Shown here: piece by piece, positions 9,301-17,680 of the stretch | How positions within the stretch are numbered: position 1 is the stretch's first letter | Layout of the letters: every line of letters starts with the position of its first letter | Assembly (NCBI GenBank): GCA_027576995.1 | Contig: JANBQC010000403.1 | Coordinates: forward strand, 1 to 26,208 | From: Dimargaris cristalligena | Taxonomy: Eukaryota > Kickxellomycota > Dimargaritomycetes > Dimargaritales > Dimargaritaceae | Length of the DNA stretch: 26,208 nt | Reading direction: 5' to 3' | The notes under the pieces: generated by a model | Databases searched by the model: none | The model's input: only the letters and a program-made list of their open reading frames with translations | Told to the model about the DNA's origin: nothing | Translations under genes and position numbers: made by a program

Positions 9301-12300
9301 AGCTAACCCTGCGGCTTTACGCCCACGCTCACCACCCCAAGCAGAAGTATCCTTACCCCTTCCCCCCCTTTCTCCGCCTCCGCCTTCGTTCCCAACACCC
9401 TCTCAACCCTCTTCTTCAGTTGTAGCACCCCCAGCGCCAACACTACCCCCGCTTCCCCCACTTCACGTCTTGGAGAGCACCAAGCGCGAGATTCTAGCTC
9501 GGCGGGCTCTTCGACTTAACAACACCAGTATGGCCTCGGTCGCTTTTTCCCGAGACACATTACCAATCGGCAGTTCTTCGACTCACATTGCCCGACCCTT
9601 GTTCACGGGGGATATCTTATCTTCTACAATGGAACGCGTCCCGCCCCAATTACCGTCCCAGACTTCCTCCGTGTCCCCGGAGGTGCACTCCCCGTCGGCT
9701 AACCAGAGTGCCTCTATTCGCCTCGGTCAGCTCTTCTCGGCCCCCGATCCGGAATCCCCCCTTCCACCCCGTACCGGTGATACTAGTAGTGGTCCTAATA
9801 ACGAAAAAGATGATAATCGGCCTACCTCTGATTCAATACTAAACAGCACCGAACTGTTGGAAACACCCTCGCCCGAGGACAGCGCCCCCACCCCGGCCCG
9901 GCTGAGCCATTTAAGTATCAGCAGCCATGATGTGAGTAAATTGTTTCCGAGTATGTCGTCCATCCCCGAAGTGTTTCGCCCACCCCCTAATTTTGTTCGT
10001 CAGCCGGCGCGCCGACCTCCTAAGCCTATAGAAACTGTGCCAGAGGAACGTCCGGAACCGAGAACCTTTGAGACTTCACCGCCTCCGATGCCGATGCCCG
10101 AGCCAGAGCTTGAGCTGGAACAAGAACCAGTAACTCTTGTTACTATTCCTAGTCCGGCCTACAATGACGGGCCGGTGATGAATCAACAGTTGGAGCCAGT
10201 GCCAATGTCCACGGTGATACCAGAGCCAGAGTTGGACAACCAAATGGAACCGGAACCAGAGCCAATACCGGAGTTCATTTCAGAAATTGACCTTAACCCT
10301 GCCCCGATTTCGGATCCGGCGTTTAACTCCCAACGGATGCCTGAACCTGAGCAAGAATCAAAGCCTATACCCATGTTTATGCCGGAACCCGAACCCGAAC
10401 GCCAATCGGAACCAGAACCAGAGCTGGAACCGGAACCAAAAACCGTACATATGTCGCCATCAATTCAACAACGGTGGTCCACTGATTATTACCCACCTAG
10501 ACCGACCATCGCGGCTCCCGTACCAACTGCCACGACCACTCCACCATATTTCCCTCCAAACCCCAGTGTGGTTATTTCCTCGCCCATCCCTCAATACAGT
10601 ACCGAGCGTTACCGCCCTATGCCGTCGTGGAATGCTCCATCGGACCCCCCGCCCCTTCCTCCGTTGCCTAAATTCGTCCTGGACCAGATGTCGTATCAGG
10701 TCCCCGTTATTACCGTTAGCTCCCCCCCGTCGGATATGCGCACGCTTGAATCCATCCGATCCCAGCTGGGCTCACCGAATGCTTCCACCCCCTTGATTTT
10801 GATCCAACCTGCCACCCCTTCCCCTAAATTCCCGGTTCATAATGACGACGACCCCCTCCCCGGCTCCGCATCGCAGTTTTCCCTGGGCGCCGCCAATCTT
10901 TTAGCTGTGCCCCAAATGGACCACGGAGGCTCGTTTACCAGTGATTCGGATATGGAGTACGAGTCGGAGGTACCCCAGTATTATTCATACGGCCCGCCTC
11001 CCCCGCTCCCTCCCATTCCTGCCCATTTCCGGCCCTACACTATGACGTCGCCCCCGATGGGACCGAGTAGAGCGACAGTGGACGGCGCCGCCATCACTAG
11101 TGTACCACTAGAAATGCCGCAAGCTACCGGCTCCAAGTTACCCATCTACCACGATACACCCGAGCATCACAATTCCGCTGAGTTTGCGACAGCACCCAAT
11201 TCTACCCGCGTAGTCAACCAGCCTAATTCATCGTCTGGATTCCAAACCCCGCCGCCGCTTTCACCACCCGCCCCTCTCAATACCTTACCCCCAATGCCTA
11301 TGCCAGAGCCCGAGCCAGACCATGAAACGAAGCAACCGGCCCAGTCAATGATGTCTCTGGCGAATGACAGTGCGACGGACTTGGGGGCCGACGGGCCGTC
11401 GATTGACCGGCCGTTTTCTACACCTGAAATCCCGATGGATCATCCAACCGACCCCTCTCCTCTACCCCCCGCTCCCCCTCTGCCTCCTCCTCCAGCCTCC
11501 TTACTTAGGGAAATGGCCATGGAAGCCCAATCCATGGCTATGCCTGGACCTCCTAGTCCCACTGTATTACCCCCGCAACTTCCCCCTCTCCCACCGGGTG
11601 CCATACCCATCTCCCCCGATGAGCCTTCTACGCCATCGCTGTTGGCCGCTGAATTACAGGCCAAATTGATGGAACAGAACGGAGTCTATGTGTCTCCCCT
11701 GCGCCAACTAAGAGCCGGTAACCATTCAGCTACATCGATATCGATCTCGCCGGTGCAATCACCGACAGGTCCCCCGTCGTGGTCACATCCGACAGCACCG
11801 CCCCTCTGGAATCCATCGGGACCAAGTAATGGCCCCGCTTTACCATCTTCGCCTCAACACCGTCAGTCGTCGCCGCGCATATCATCACCCCTACGCCAGT
11901 CCCATTCGGCAACGTTCCAAGGGGCTGGATCCCGGGTGAACTTATCCTCATCCTTACCATCGACCCCCACACACCCCGGTCGTACCCAGTCTTTCATTGG
12001 GCCCGGCACTCCCCCACCCCTCGAGTTAAATTCGAGGTATTCGTTGGCGGCGTCGGGTTCGGTCCAAACCCCACCGGTACCGCCGTCGGGGCCGACTACT
12101 TTCTCGGGCTACGAACGGCCGCTACCTGCGGCCCCCGGATCTACCAATATGCCCACCCAGTTTACACCCTCTGGACGGACTTCCCAAGGACAGGAGACCC
12201 CCTCTCCCTTCTCATCGCCTGCCCGGCCCCCTCTTTCCCCCCAATCCGCAGTGGGGCTCGTCTCTCCCCCGGGGGAGGGACCACTCTCGGGAGGGCCAGG

Positions 12301-15300
12301 CGATACAGGGTCCCTCCCTTCATCTACTAAAAACCCCGCCGTCCAGCCCGGCTGGGAGGGCATCATGCCCATTGAGGTGAAGCACGAACCCGGGTACGTG
12401 GTGGGTCCCCCAACAGAGGAGTTCCTGCAGAGCCAGCCGGGGAACGTGTTCAGTAAAGTAGCCAAACGACTCTGGCGGGCCGTGACGGGTGCCCCTAAGA
12501 AACCCTATCCCGCCGAATCCCTCAATTCGTCCTTCCAGCAGAGTCCCGAGTGGCACGATGACTTGACCGACTCGGAACACGAGATTTACCATAAAATGGG
12601 ACCATACGATCATCCATTGGCGGGCCTCGGGGCCGGATTTACCGGCCATACAAATATGCCCATGCCTCCGGTCCTTTCCCCTCCACGCCTGCCGCCACCT
12701 CCCCCGCCGCCCCCTTCCGGGCCCCCCGGTGACTACGCCGACGATGAAAGTGACCAGGAGTCCGATTCCCGGCGCCGTATCTTGGCCACCCAAGCGGCCC
12801 TGTCACTTATGGCCAACGAAGGGGATTACGACCCCTACGTGATTCCCGATCAGGACAAAATCGAAGTACCGCCGCTACCCGAGAGTCCCTCCCCCAGTAG
12901 TCGACGCAAGAAGGTAGCCCGCCTATTATGGGAGGGTCGCTTATCGGCGGACCATGGGCCTGACGTGGCCCAACTCCCGTGGATGAAAGACACGGCATCC
13001 AAACCGCCCTCGATTCATTCGCAACGACCTTCACTTTCTTCCAATGGGACTCAGATTGTCCTCCCTGAGCCTTCTTTGCCCTTTATTCCACCCCCGCCCC
13101 CGCGTATCCCCCAATCGCCCCACTCGTCGATGCATTCCGGGCGGCACACAAATATGCCCTATCCTTCAATGTACATGCAGGTACCCGCTCCGGGTCCGGT
13201 TTCGGCGGGACCAATGCCCATGCACATGCACATGCCTATGCCTATGTCACCGTTACCACCACCCCCACCGGTACGCGTATCGACGAGTAGAGTGGGCCTG
13301 CCAACTCCAATGCATATGTCCCATCAGCCCGGACATACCCACCCAATGGATGGTTCCGGGGCTTTACCATCTCCACTCCCTCCCCAACTTCATTCGGCGG
13401 GACCGCCCTCCCATCTCCCACCCCCGCCTCGACCCCCACCTCCCCCACCGGGCGATGACCCAGCCCCATCGTCTGGCGAGGGTGAGGGCGAGGGCGACGA
13501 TGCCGATGAACCCAGTACCGATAGCTTCCGGTCCCAGGGCACGATTCACAAGACCACCTCGCCACCCGGTTTAATGAGCTCGATCATCTCACCCCTGCTT
13601 AGCCTGTTTGGTAAATCGCCGGCCCCGGGTGCAGCTGGCTCCGGTCACGGTGATTCGGCGCATTCGTATAGCCAACTGCCGCCGGGTAATACGGGGGTAC
13701 CTATGGAGGGTCTTGATGCTTCACCCGCTATCCCTCTACCCGGACAGCTGGCTAACCAAGCGGCCCCGCCTTCGCAGCCACCACCACCACCTCCTCCTGG
13801 TACCTATTTTGATGCCTTCGCCAACGACGATGATGACGATGAAGGCCACCACGGTGATGGCCATGGCCATTTTGGTTCGCAGGCAATGCCCGAAGGTCCC
13901 ATGGGCAGTCAACTGGGCTCCAAATCTTTCCATAATCCGGCCATTTTCCCCGAGCCAACCATCGGAGTCAGCCCACCCCTCCCATCTTCGTCCACCGGCG
14001 GTATTTTTACCCGCCTGTTTAACAAATCCTCGGCCTCGGGACCGGAGCCTATTCCGCTGGAGGAAACGCGAATGAGTAAGACTCCACTTCCTTTAGATGG
14101 CTCTATGATGGCTATGCCCGAACCCGAGATTCTGGACGTAACGTCACACCAACCCGATAGTATGCCCATGCCGTCCATCGATCACCACGGTTCCTTCCTG
14201 ACCCCTAGTGAAGTGAAGCGTACCCATAGTCGCCCTCCCGGTGGAGGAGGAGGCGGTGGTGGAGGTGGGGGTGGGGGACACAACGATGATGACGCTGACT
14301 CGATCGGTAAGGACTCATCGGCGTTTACCGAGTCCCCTGGCTGCTGCGGAGAATGGTGGTCCAATTTGACGGCAGGAATTCGGGCCGGCGGTACCCGCTA
14401 TGGACTAGTGGTGACACCTGCCGGTGGACAGACCCTCAAGCGTTTTCAGGCCCAGGCCCCCCCGCTTTACTACCGAGATGTAGATAACTACCTGGCCGAT
14501 TTTCCCCACGCCGTATTTGACCCCATCCCCCCTACATCCGAACAACACGACCATCCCCCCTCGGGTCAACGATCCCCGAGTTCCCCCCGCGACCGATCCG
14601 TGACCTCCCCGGACTCCGCGGCCCACGCCACCTCGGATACAAATCCGGATCCACCGATTAACCGCGATACTTCCCGCAAAATATTATCCGAGGACCAGGA
14701 GGACGTCATGTTTCCCCCGTTCAACGTCCTGCCGAAGCACGCCACCGTCGATCTGCTCCGCAACAACGGCGGCAATTTACGGAAAGCCAGCGGCTGGTCA
14801 TTTGGCACCTCAGTCCTGTACACGGCCATCGAAAACATGACCCTACTGGGAGTGATGTCGAACAATCTCACCAAACTCGAAATCATCCGGGACTTCCTGC
14901 AGCTCATTTCCGTGTATCTGCAATCCATCGACGAGCATGTCCGCACGGCACTGTCAATTATCTTTAAGGATATCCCCCAATTTCTCAGTTTAAATTGGTC
15001 CGACACGTGGGGCAAAGCGATTGTGTTCTTGATCGCGTTTAGTGTGGTGGTCTTCATCGCCGTTTTCACTTTCCGCATGACCAAGAAACGGGTACCTGAT
15101 GCCGATGCCGAAGGGCTCGAAGTCGAAACCTGGAATATGCACAGTCGGCGTAATTCCCGCGTGCTCAATATCATTGTCGTATTTATTATTACCACACTTT
15201 ACCTGCCCCTCTCCAAATTGGCTCTGGAAGCGATCGTGTGGGACGACAAATACTGGGCCGTTGACAACCCCTACATCCAAAGCGATAATCCGGTGCTGAC

Positions 15301-17680
15301 CCCGCTCGGACCCGCCAGCCAGTTCCGCAATCCCTACGACTTCTGTTATACTACCACCATGCGCACGGATCAAACCAACTTGGCCTGGCTGGTAATCGTA
15401 CTTGCTGCCTTCTGTATTATAGTGCTCAGTTTCTACTTCCCCTGGGCTATTCGTAAGCTCATTCGCAAAAACCTACCCTACCCCAAGAATTACAACGAAC
15501 ACGGGGAGAAGCGGGTCAGTGCCATTGCGGAATACCGGGCCGCGTTGGAGTATGATGAATCGCCTTATGTGTTCCTTTACAATATGTACTATCCGGAGAG
15601 CGCGGGCCAAAAGGCCGTCGTCATGTTCCACAAATTCATCTACCTGCTTATTGTGGTCTTTATCTCTAAAGATAACTGCGTGTTCCGGGATGCTAACCGC
15701 GAAATCCTGGATACTATTCGGCAGTCGCTCATTGCCGTCTATGGTACGGGTCTGCTGGTAATGCACTGGCGCCTCCAACCCTACCTCGTGGCCTCCCAGA
15801 ATCTGAGCGAGTTCGTGTCGCGGGTTGCCCAACTCCTAACGGGTTACCTGGGTTTAGTTATCGTGGTACTGGAGAGTACCCGCTCCGCCTTGAGTATCGT
15901 CTTGGTCGTCGTAAACGGGCTCGCCGGGATCACCATCGCGTACCTGACCCTGATCCAGCTGGAGTCGGTCCGCTACTTTATCTACCGTATGCGCCGCAAG
16001 GTCCGCCTGACCGAAGGACTCCTCGACTCGGACTCGTTGTCGGCCTGGGAACGCCTCAAGGAGCGGGTGTGGCAGGAAACATGGACGGGTCTCCTCCTGA
16101 CCTGTAGTGAGTTCCGGATCCCCCCGGGGGAAAGCGTGGCCTTCTCCGAATCCCCCCAGCGCCCGCCCTATTTGCTCAATTTCAAGGGCACGGTGGCGGA
16201 ACGGCACCTCGAAAACATCCGTGTACTGCGGTACATTGGCTTAAACGCCTATAGCCGAGAAATCGCCATTCCCCAAAGCGAAAACATGCGCCGTCTGTGC
16301 CACACCATCACCTCGTTCTTAGTGGGCCCCGACATGTACTATTACCCGCTGCAATTCACGGCGGGTTCGGTGAGTACCTTTTTCGGCAAGGCCTACGTGG
16401 TACCCTTCCCCTTCTCGTTGGTCTTTGTGTACGATGAGGATAGTAGTATTGTTTTGGTGATTCACGAGGAAGCCGAGCTCCAGCGGTACGTGGATTTAAA
16501 TGCCAAAGCCGCGATTAAACGCCGTAAGGAAATCCGGACCATGCTGCGCTGCCTCGAGGGCCAGGTGGTGGAGCGGCCCTTCCAACGTCGCTTCGACCAG
16601 CCCACGACGGTACTCCCGGCCAGCGTGCGCCATACCCTCACCCGTACCCAGCGGGCCGCCCAAGGGGGGCTGCAGAACAGCCTCAGCTCCAGTAAAATTC
16701 TCAACCACTTCCAGCCCCACCCCTACCAGCATCTCGAAGAAGGGGCTGGTGATCTTCCAGCCACAACTTATCGGTCGACTTCGGAATTCACCCCCCACAT
16801 TCGCTACAAGACGGGTGTGTTGCATATCCACCGGGTGAAGGCCTCCAAGTGGCAGAACGAACACAATATGAACGCCGGCTTCCAAGTCCAGGTGGAGTAT
16901 GCGCGGGGTGAGGGTCTGTTTAGCCCGGGCAAGACCCAGAACATCGACGAGCGCTGCGCCATTGGCAGCCGTCGCCTGGGCTTGGACGCCAGCTATTCCA
17001 TGACCCCCCAACTGGCGGCCCTTTTGAAGGCCAATGAGGAACTGATCCGTGAACGCTACCCCCGGATTATTCAAACGATGGAACTCTACCGGAAGTCGTA
17101 CCGCGACGAATTCCGCCGCAAAATCCATACCCTGAGCTACGATTTTTTGATCCGGGTGTTCAACAGTCCCCAACTCCCTGAGGCGGAACTGTGGGCCTAT
17201 TTGGACCACGGCGAAGTCAACCCCCTTCTGAAGGACATCCAGCGGTTCCACCATCTTGATATCCGCCACCTGTATCAGCGGATGCATTTCGCCGCGTACA
17301 GCCCTGTTTCGACTTACTGGTACCTCTTCTGGGACGACCTATACCGGATGAACCAGACCATCATTCCCCAGTTTAAACAGCACGCTCGGTTCTTTTCGCC
17401 GTATTATCCGACCTCCATCGCCTACTATCCGATGCCCCGCCGGGCCTTGCACGCATTCTTGAACCAGTTTGGCCTTTGGCACCCCCCAGGTCACCAGGGC
17501 TTTATCCATAATGGGTTGCTGAACCGCCTCTACTGTCGTCTCAATGTCATTCTCTTTGGTCAGGAAGTACCGATATTCCAGGGAACTCCACGCGAGGGCT
17601 CATTGGCCCAGATCTTTAATGGGAGCCGATTCCATCCATCCACGGCTGCTGCTGACTCGGCTCCGTCTGGCCCCGCTTGA
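6335..17680 (+). CDS. Giant proline-rich protein with C-terminal multi-pass membrane domain (3781 aa)
   Basis: One uninterrupted 11.3-kb frame. The start is fixed by an in-frame TAG at 6320-6322, and no intron is needed. Residues 1-25 are basic then acidic (MKKFLGKIKRRRKD, DDDDD). Residues 25-2660 are low-complexity Pro/Ser/Met-rich sequence with islands of order (about 300-400), a PEPEP block (1250-1370), many PPPP tracts and 13 glycines at 2636-2648. A compact segment with C2670-C2671 and EWW follows. From about 2793 the protein is ordered. I count seven hydrophobic helices near 2895-2916, 2943-2964, 3016-3038, 3099-3115, 3130-3148, 3164-3181 and 3185-3207, then a soluble tail to about 3765. 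The loop before helix 4 reads ESPYVFLYNMYY. This resembles the ESPYxFLYxxY...K pattern I associate with TRP-like C-terminal regions of giant membrane proteins in fungi and protists, but I cannot name a family. There is no signal peptide, so the long N-terminus is probably cytosolic. Function is unknown; a scaffold or sensor at a membrane is inference. Confidence 0.9.
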   Translation: MKKFLGKIKRRRKDNNNGDDDDDAGPSSLTESLDLAEPVSQYSSREGASVAYDISGAIVSSAIEVLDLAGYPSYRPAAGFIPLESATYPRLATHPASDIAGSVSQNSSQGPNTLDQSSVATPELQRFEARFFTPSTRPAHPSSRNRPLASSAELLLRWERLLEQNRARPTVSATSLGAPASQGASYAETVFPLSGRRQYPAPTTDESSPPVVTSLTIAESDATPQQSMLSTQSLQKSIHGLSESPLGLRQLPVARSPTQRRVSAPFPVTHAPLSQSDPHQHNTLPGRFPSGSAANPQLRLDNQRLVKFAFEEARRRITTKDGQTVEVPLERSRPEDMTDEEWELYGRHIKVPIMTPVMEEIPMREKYPLRHARELHRRLSQPSLDEASSSNILGELGRAQDPTTHEPGQRPKKPRHPLDELYYAAAGSSSSSKSSAAESQPGTVREHPYIVRRKSLARAQLDMTSPVPDTTQHPSAEAEYSPPAFSEPESEPEAQTFDEALTQEPTPTVSRRNATYTPEFMTINMGTDAPSFRPTSPTLPQPLPSAHYQVAGDDGEYHNSSTTKYPPFQLSLDHREPLQPSPVVGRRATFVSPVPASRVPIGAATPSYHVPELAEAFDSLVVEEIQGSFVGSRPLRADSFSSMQARPLSMMGDHPSFSPSARIQRARSASQSSIQLGVTPPHVLPPEGTVPQLVRAYDEYHEDMRASTPTRFASRPESPFQRAQSRLSISSGTARPQLPANHMYGPPPPVSSQFSSYMAEGTLPSQSAGLFDQAPGDYIRPPLPLFQTEEPYFSPQGSFGDPGRGRQRSSSSPFNNSSFEVNLGDAIVVDPSTTLSRRLSRYHYNIDPASSQRRQQQHQQKQQQSQAPGVPSTSSFLTETSLALSPGLAPVRSGYLVGESSVATVPVVARLVHHAERFNSAARQSAVPVPAEPAFISLVEPPLPLAPGMAPATDTTYMPNVPSFQEEIPSSPPFRPSLAPPADAPESVQANPAALRPRSPPQAEVSLPLPPLSPPPPSFPTPSQPSSSVVAPPAPTLPPLPPLHVLESTKREILARRALRLNNTSMASVAFSRDTLPIGSSSTHIARPLFTGDILSSTMERVPPQLPSQTSSVSPEVHSPSANQSASIRLGQLFSAPDPESPLPPRTGDTSSGPNNEKDDNRPTSDSILNSTELLETPSPEDSAPTPARLSHLSISSHDVSKLFPSMSSIPEVFRPPPNFVRQPARRPPKPIETVPEERPEPRTFETSPPPMPMPEPELELEQEPVTLVTIPSPAYNDGPVMNQQLEPVPMSTVIPEPELDNQMEPEPEPIPEFISEIDLNPAPISDPAFNSQRMPEPEQESKPIPMFMPEPEPERQSEPEPELEPEPKTVHMSPSIQQRWSTDYYPPRPTIAAPVPTATTTPPYFPPNPSVVISSPIPQYSTERYRPMPSWNAPSDPPPLPPLPKFVLDQMSYQVPVITVSSPPSDMRTLESIRSQLGSPNASTPLILIQPATPSPKFPVHNDDDPLPGSASQFSLGAANLLAVPQMDHGGSFTSDSDMEYESEVPQYYSYGPPPPLPPIPAHFRPYTMTSPPMGPSRATVDGAAITSVPLEMPQATGSKLPIYHDTPEHHNSAEFATAPNSTRVVNQPNSSSGFQTPPPLSPPAPLNTLPPMPMPEPEPDHETKQPAQSMMSLANDSATDLGADGPSIDRPFSTPEIPMDHPTDPSPLPPAPPLPPPPASLLREMAMEAQSMAMPGPPSPTVLPPQLPPLPPGAIPISPDEPSTPSLLAAELQAKLMEQNGVYVSPLRQLRAGNHSATSISISPVQSPTGPPSWSHPTAPPLWNPSGPSNGPALPSSPQHRQSSPRISSPLRQSHSATFQGAGSRVNLSSSLPSTPTHPGRTQSFIGPGTPPPLELNSRYSLAASGSVQTPPVPPSGPTTFSGYERPLPAAPGSTNMPTQFTPSGRTSQGQETPSPFSSPARPPLSPQSAVGLVSPPGEGPLSGGPGDTGSLPSSTKNPAVQPGWEGIMPIEVKHEPGYVVGPPTEEFLQSQPGNVFSKVAKRLWRAVTGAPKKPYPAESLNSSFQQSPEWHDDLTDSEHEIYHKMGPYDHPLAGLGAGFTGHTNMPMPPVLSPPRLPPPPPPPPSGPPGDYADDESDQESDSRRRILATQAALSLMANEGDYDPYVIPDQDKIEVPPLPESPSPSSRRKKVARLLWEGRLSADHGPDVAQLPWMKDTASKPPSIHSQRPSLSSNGTQIVLPEPSLPFIPPPPPRIPQSPHSSMHSGRHTNMPYPSMYMQVPAPGPVSAGPMPMHMHMPMPMSPLPPPPPVRVSTSRVGLPTPMHMSHQPGHTHPMDGSGALPSPLPPQLHSAGPPSHLPPPPRPPPPPPGDDPAPSSGEGEGEGDDADEPSTDSFRSQGTIHKTTSPPGLMSSIISPLLSLFGKSPAPGAAGSGHGDSAHSYSQLPPGNTGVPMEGLDASPAIPLPGQLANQAAPPSQPPPPPPPGTYFDAFANDDDDDEGHHGDGHGHFGSQAMPEGPMGSQLGSKSFHNPAIFPEPTIGVSPPLPSSSTGGIFTRLFNKSSASGPEPIPLEETRMSKTPLPLDGSMMAMPEPEILDVTSHQPDSMPMPSIDHHGSFLTPSEVKRTHSRPPGGGGGGGGGGGGGHNDDDADSIGKDSSAFTESPGCCGEWWSNLTAGIRAGGTRYGLVVTPAGGQTLKRFQAQAPPLYYRDVDNYLADFPHAVFDPIPPTSEQHDHPPSGQRSPSSPRDRSVTSPDSAAHATSDTNPDPPINRDTSRKILSEDQEDVMFPPFNVLPKHATVDLLRNNGGNLRKASGWSFGTSVLYTAIENMTLLGVMSNNLTKLEIIRDFLQLISVYLQSIDEHVRTALSIIFKDIPQFLSLNWSDTWGKAIVFLIAFSVVVFIAVFTFRMTKKRVPDADAEGLEVETWNMHSRRNSRVLNIIVVFIITTLYLPLSKLALEAIVWDDKYWAVDNPYIQSDNPVLTPLGPASQFRNPYDFCYTTTMRTDQTNLAWLVIVLAAFCIIVLSFYFPWAIRKLIRKNLPYPKNYNEHGEKRVSAIAEYRAALEYDESPYVFLYNMYYPESAGQKAVVMFHKFIYLLIVVFISKDNCVFRDANREILDTIRQSLIAVYGTGLLVMHWRLQPYLVASQNLSEFVSRVAQLLTGYLGLVIVVLESTRSALSIVLVVVNGLAGITIAYLTLIQLESVRYFIYRMRRKVRLTEGLLDSDSLSAWERLKERVWQETWTGLLLTCSEFRIPPGESVAFSESPQRPPYLLNFKGTVAERHLENIRVLRYIGLNAYSREIAIPQSENMRRLCHTITSFLVGPDMYYYPLQFTAGSVSTFFGKAYVVPFPFSLVFVYDEDSSIVLVIHEEAELQRYVDLNAKAAIKRRKEIRTMLRCLEGQVVERPFQRRFDQPTTVLPASVRHTLTRTQRAAQGGLQNSLSSSKILNHFQPHPYQHLEEGAGDLPATTYRSTSEFTPHIRYKTGVLHIHRVKASKWQNEHNMNAGFQVQVEYARGEGLFSPGKTQNIDERCAIGSRRLGLDASYSMTPQLAALLKANEELIRERYPRIIQTMELYRKSYRDEFRRKIHTLSYDFLIRVFNSPQLPEAELWAYLDHGEVNPLLKDIQRFHHLDIRHLYQRMHFAAYSPVSTYWYLFWDDLYRMNQTIIPQFKQHARFFSPYYPTSIAYYPMPRRALHAFLNQFGLWHPPGHQGFIHNGLLNRLYCRLNVILFGQEVPIFQGTPREGSLAQIFNGSRFHPSTAAADSAPSGPA
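10082..10446 (+). repeat. PEPEP-rich low-complexity block in the giant protein
   Basis: Residues about 1250-1371 repeat Met-Pro and Glu-Pro dipeptides (MPMPEPELELEQEP, MEPEPEPIPE, MPEPEPERQSEPEPELEPEP) on GAACCN/GAGCCN codons. The units are irregular in length, so this looks like slippage-prone sequence kept in frame by its acidic Pro-Glu composition. Confidence 0.7.
12689..13845 (+). repeat. Three polyproline-plus-acidic modules in the giant protein
   Basis: Similar modules occur at residues about 2119-2144, 2360-2393 and 2481-2513. Each has 7-8 prolines (a tract of up to 8), then a Gly-Asp or Gly-Thr turn, then a strongly acidic cluster (DYADDESDQESD; GEGEGEGDDADE; NDDDDDEGHH). The spacing is irregular, so they are not tandem repeats, but the repeated order of elements is clear. 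Confidence 0.55.
14240..14278 (+). repeat. Polyglycine tract (13 GGN codons)
   Basis: Thirteen consecutive GGN codons encode residues 2636-2648 of the giant protein, just before an acidic HNDDDAD segment and the C2670-C2671 EWW element. It probably acts as a flexible linker between the disordered and ordered parts, and it is a likely site of length variation. Confidence 0.8.

Noticed and set aside
14566..15195. 209-codon open frame on the minus strand
   Set aside because: Antisense shadow of the giant gene; no motif, and the plus strand encodes the first transmembrane helices here.
16496..17287. 263-codon open frame on the minus strand
   Set aside because: It lies wholly inside the conserved C-terminal part of the giant gene and reflects its biased codon use; the plus frame holds the recognisable membrane protein.
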